Origin: Microbacterium sp. LCT-H2
GTDB taxonomy: Bacteria > Actinomycetota > Actinomycetes > Actinomycetales > Microbacteriaceae
NCBI RefSeq assembly: GCF_001866135.1
Contig: NZ_MODW01000002.1
Coordinates: forward strand, 186,001 to 250,000
DNA length: 64,000 bases
Direction of reading: 5' to 3'
The notes under the pieces are model-generated. The model was not told the origin of the DNA. It did not search any database and saw only the letters and a program-made list of their open reading frames with translations. Positions within the stretch are counted from its first letter, which is position 1. Every line of letters begins with the position of its first letter. Position numbers and translations under genes: made by a program. Shown here piece by piece: positions 61,246 through 64,000 of this stretch.

Positions 61246-64000
61246 ATGCCAGCCCGAGTTCATGCCCTCATCGTCGCGCGCCCCGGCCCCTCCGCCCGCG
61301 CCCAGCTCCTCCGCACGCTCGACGCGGTGCGCTCGCAGACGCTCCCGCCCGCGGCCGTCACGCTGATCATCTGCGGCGACGCCACCACCGCACGGGAGAG
61401 CGAAGCCGTCGCCGCGACCGTCGAGGGCATCATCGAGGCGCGCGCGTCGACCTCCTTCGCCGAGGCTCTCGATCTGGCGCGCCCCCGCGTCCTCGACGGA
61501 TCGGCGATCTGGATCCTCGCGCAGGACACCGCTCCGCACCCGCGTGCGCTGGAGCGCCTCACGGGCATGCTGGAGCGCTCGCCGTCCGCCGCGATCATCG
61601 CGCCGAAACTCGTCGCCACCGACAACGAGCGCGAGATCGTCTCCTTGGGCGTGAGCATGACCACGTTCGGCCGCTCGGTCGAGCTGGCGGCCGGGGAGTT
61701 GGACCAGGGCCAGCACGACCGGATGGACGACGCCCTCGGCGCCGACATCCGCGGCCTGCTCATCCGCGGCGAGGTGCGCGAGGCGTTGCGCCCCGATCCC
61801 GCCCTCGGCGGTGCCGACGAGGGTCTCGACCTCGGCGTGCGCGCGCGGCTCGGAGGCGGCCGTGTCGTCCTCGCTCCGGCTGCGCGGGTCTCCGCCGCCC
61901 CGGACGGCCCTGCGGCGCTCCCTGCGGGACGAGCACGCCGCGCCTTCGTCACCCGCCTCGCACAGTTGCACCGCCGCCTCGCCTATGCGCCTGCCGCCGC
62001 CGTGCCGCTGCACTGGCTGACGTTCCTGCCACTCGCACTGTGGCGTTCCCTCACCCATCTCATCGGCAAGCGGCCGGAGGCCGTGTTCCCGGAGTGGGGG
62101 GCGGCTCTCCTCGCGATGGTCCGTTTCGGCGCCGTCGCCCGATCGCGCGCCCGGATCCGTTCGTTCCGTTCCTCCAGCTGGGCGAGCATCGCCCCGCTGC
62201 GCGTCACCCCCGCACAACTGCGTCGTCGGCTCGACGACGGGCACGGCAGCGAGCACGGTGCCGTCAGCGAGCTCCGCTTCTTCTCCGGGGGCGGAGCCTG
62301 GGCGGTGCTGGCCGCGCTGGTGGTGAGCATCGCCTCCTTCACGAGTCTCCTGGCGTGGCCGGCGCTGGGAGGCGGTGGCCTCCTGCCCTTGCGTGAGACC
62401 GTGGGCGCGTTGTGGCAGGACGCGGCATGGGGTCTGCGCGGGGTCGGTGTCGATCTCGTCGGACCGGCCGACCCGTTCGCCGCGATCATCGCCGTCCTGG
62501 GGTCGCTGTGGCCGGGCGCGCCGTCCTTCGCGATGGTGCTGCTGTGGATCCTCGCGCTGCCGCTCGCCGTCCTCGGCGGATGGTTCGCCGCGACTCGGGT
62601 CACCGATCGGGCCGGACTGCGCATCTTCGCCGGCATCGCGTGGGCGCTCGCGCCGACCTTCCTCACCGCGCTCGTGGACGGGCGTCCTTCTGCCGTGCTC
62701 GTCCACCTGCTGCTCCCATGGCTGTTCCATTCGGCGGTGGTCGCCCACCGCTCCTGGGGCGCGGCGGGCAGTGCGTCCCTGCTCCTGGCGGCGGTCGTCG
62801 CCTGTGCGCCGGTCCTGGCTCCGGCCCTCGCGCTGCTGTGGGTCGTGGCTCTGGGGATCGTGCTCGGCACGGCGCAGTTCCGAGGGGCGGGCCGCCTGCT
62901 CTGGCTTCCCCTGCCCACCGCGGTGCTGTTCGCTCCCCTGATCTTCTGGCAGCTCGCCCACGGCACCGCGCTCGGTCTGCTCGCCGATCCCGGCCTGACG
63001 TGGCTCGGGCCGCAGGCGTCGGCTGACGCCGCCGGACGCCTGGCGATCGCCGGGGGCTTCCCGACGAGCGATCTGGCGGGCTGGGCGAGCGTCGTCCCCG
63101 GAACCTGGGCAGCGCTGCTGTGCGCACCGCTCGCGCTGCTCGCGCTGGGGTCAGCCGTCTCCCCTCGATGGCGGGCGGGCATCACCCTGCTGGTCGTCGC
63201 GCTCAGCGGACTCGCGACCGCCTTTCTCGCCGTCGGGATCAGCGTCGCCGCCGCGGGGAGCGCTCCGGTGCCGATCTGGCCCGGCACCGGTCTGAGCCTC
63301 GCCTGGATCGGCGTCGTGGGTGCCGCGACGATCACGCTCGACACGGCGATCACGCTGCCGCGCCTGCGCGTCGCCGCCACAGGGGTGGCCGCCCTCGCTC
63401 TCGTGGTGTGCGCCGTCCCCGCTCTCACCGCCTTCCACACCGACCGCTCCGCACTGACGAACGGCCCCGAATCCACCCTTCCCGCCTATGTGCGAGCCCA
63501 GGCGGCCGGGGATCGGCCGATCTCCACTCTCATCCTCACGCCGCAGAACGACGGCGGTCTCGCTGTCGACGTGGTGCACGGTCCCAGCGAGACCCTCGGC
63601 TCGCAGACGACGATGCTCTCGACGGCGGTCGAACCGCAGGGGACCGACATCGCGACTCTCGCCGTCGACCTCATCTCCGCCCGCGACTTCGACGCGCCGG
63701 CGGAACTGCTCGCGCAGGGGATCAGCTACGTCCTCCTCGCGGAGGCGCCGGGTGAGGGGGATCGCGCACGCACACTGCGCACGGCGTCCGTCGCCGCGAT
63801 CGACCAACGGGCCGGCCTCGTGCAGGCAGGGTCGACGGATCGAGGAGTCCTCTGGCGTCTCGAGGGCGAGCCGGCGGCGCCGGCGTCGCTGAGCGCGACC
63901 CAGGAGGGCACGGCCCGGATCGTCGTGACGGTGCAGCTCCTGGTCCTGCTCGCCGCGCTGCTCCTGTCCATCCCGACGCGCGCGTCGCGTCGGGCGGCGC
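61246..64000 (+). CDS. Very large GT2-like/polytopic membrane protein (partial, runs off the end)
   Basis: The frame is open from ATG 61246 to the last base, at least 918 residues with no stop. Residues 1-235 are a degenerate GT2 domain: VHALIVARPGPSARAQLLRTL at the start and WILAQDTAPHPRALERL at the usual DXD position, where the second Asp is lost. From about 240 it is a membrane protein with ten or more helices (e.g. WAVLAALVVSIASFTSLLAWP; VLLWILALPLAVLGGWFA), an extracytoplasmic domain after about 740 and a last helix near 885-915. The gene after whiB2 in many actinobacteria has this design and is called a GT2-family protein. Its function is unproven, and the lost metal aspartate suggests it is not an ordinary transferase. 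Confidence 0.82.
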   Translation, partial: MPARVHALIVARPGPSARAQLLRTLDAVRSQTLPPAAVTLIICGDATTARESEAVAATVEGIIEARASTSFAEALDLARPRVLDGSAIWILAQDTAPHPRALERLTGMLERSPSAAIIAPKLVATDNEREIVSLGVSMTTFGRSVELAAGELDQGQHDRMDDALGADIRGLLIRGEVREALRPDPALGGADEGLDLGVRARLGGGRVVLAPAARVSAAPDGPAALPAGRARRAFVTRLAQLHRRLAYAPAAAVPLHWLTFLPLALWRSLTHLIGKRPEAVFPEWGAALLAMVRFGAVARSRARIRSFRSSSWASIAPLRVTPAQLRRRLDDGHGSEHGAVSELRFFSGGGAWAVLAALVVSIASFTSLLAWPALGGGGLLPLRETVGALWQDAAWGLRGVGVDLVGPADPFAAIIAVLGSLWPGAPSFAMVLLWILALPLAVLGGWFAATRVTDRAGLRIFAGIAWALAPTFLTALVDGRPSAVLVHLLLPWLFHSAVVAHRSWGAAGSASLLLAAVVACAPVLAPALALLWVVALGIVLGTAQFRGAGRLLWLPLPTAVLFAPLIFWQLAHGTALGLLADPGLTWLGPQASADAAGRLAIAGGFPTSDLAGWASVVPGTWAALLCAPLALLALGSAVSPRWRAGITLLVVALSGLATAFLAVGISVAAAGSAPVPIWPGTGLSLAWIGVVGAATITLDTAITLPRLRVAATGVAALALVVCAVPALTAFHTDRSALTNGPESTLPAYVRAQAAGDRPISTLILTPQNDGGLAVDVVHGPSETLGSQTTMLSTAVEPQGTDIATLAVDLISARDFDAPAELLAQGISYVLLAEAPGEGDRARTLRTASVAAIDQRAGLVQAGSTDRGVLWRLEGEPAAPASLSATQEGTARIVVTVQLLVLLAALLLSIPTRASRRAA

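Overview
The window is high-GC chromosomal DNA from an actinobacterium, most likely Microbacteriaceae (a Microbacterium-like organism). This rests on a WhiB2/WhmD-type regulator, a LytR-CpsA-Psr ligase, LGFP repeats, a GlfT2-type galactofuranosyltransferase, heavy GC3 codon use, many GTG starts, and many genes whose start codon lies 6-9 nt after a TANNNT -10 box (leaderless transcription). No insertion sequence, phage, CRISPR or rRNA is visible. The only RNA gene is an initiator tRNA-fMet.

Layout. 1-4.1 kb holds housekeeping genes: an interrupted TMEM175-like channel gene, a formaldehyde dehydrogenase, tRNA-fMet, a nitrilase-family amidase and an aminotransferase. 4.2-19.5 kb is a mixed envelope and housekeeping region: HtrA-like protease, three CDP-glycerol-type (TagB/TagF-like) polymer transferases, a GT2, BirA, a PH-domain protein, PurK-PurE, an LCP ligase, a sortase-type surface protein, a DUF4012 protein and a GT4.

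19.5-31.2 kb begins with an 1100-residue secreted LGFP-repeat protein. It is followed by a tightly overlapping operon for CMP-N,N'-diacetyllegionaminic acid (legB, legC, legG, legI, a NeuD/LegH-like acyltransferase, ptmE, legF) ending in a putative CMP-ulosonic-acid transferase. 31.2-37.1 kb carries a Wzm/Wzt ABC exporter, a large DUF6541-like membrane protein, a GT2/DUF2304 pair and a GT4. 37.1-39.8 kb has the three WbpD/WbpE/WbpB-type genes of 2,3-diacetamido-hexuronic acid synthesis. 39.8-47 kb has a flippase-type ABC transporter, several glycosyltransferases and an acyltransferase. 47.0-49.4 kb supplies a WbpI-like 2-epimerase and a nucleotide-sugar dehydrogenase that could complete the UDP-ManNAc3NAcA route.

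49.4-56.8 kb is a galactan module: Glf, a second Wzm/Wzt, a GlfT1-like GT2, a GlfT2 homologue and GalE. It resembles the mycobacterial arabinogalactan galactan genes. 56.8-59.5 kb has two O-antigen ligase/polymerase-type membrane proteins. 59.6-64 kb returns to conserved actinobacterial synteny (manA, whiB2-like, a very large GT2/membrane protein cut by the window end).

Taken together, about 45 kb encode sugar-nucleotide synthesis, assembly, three separate ABC export routes and wall attachment for at least two and perhaps three different surface glycopolymers: one with legionaminic acid, one with an acetamido-uronic acid, and a galactofuranan. A fourth, polyol-phosphate-type polymer may be made by the TagF-like enzymes. 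No stretch longer than about 260 bases lacks a gene.
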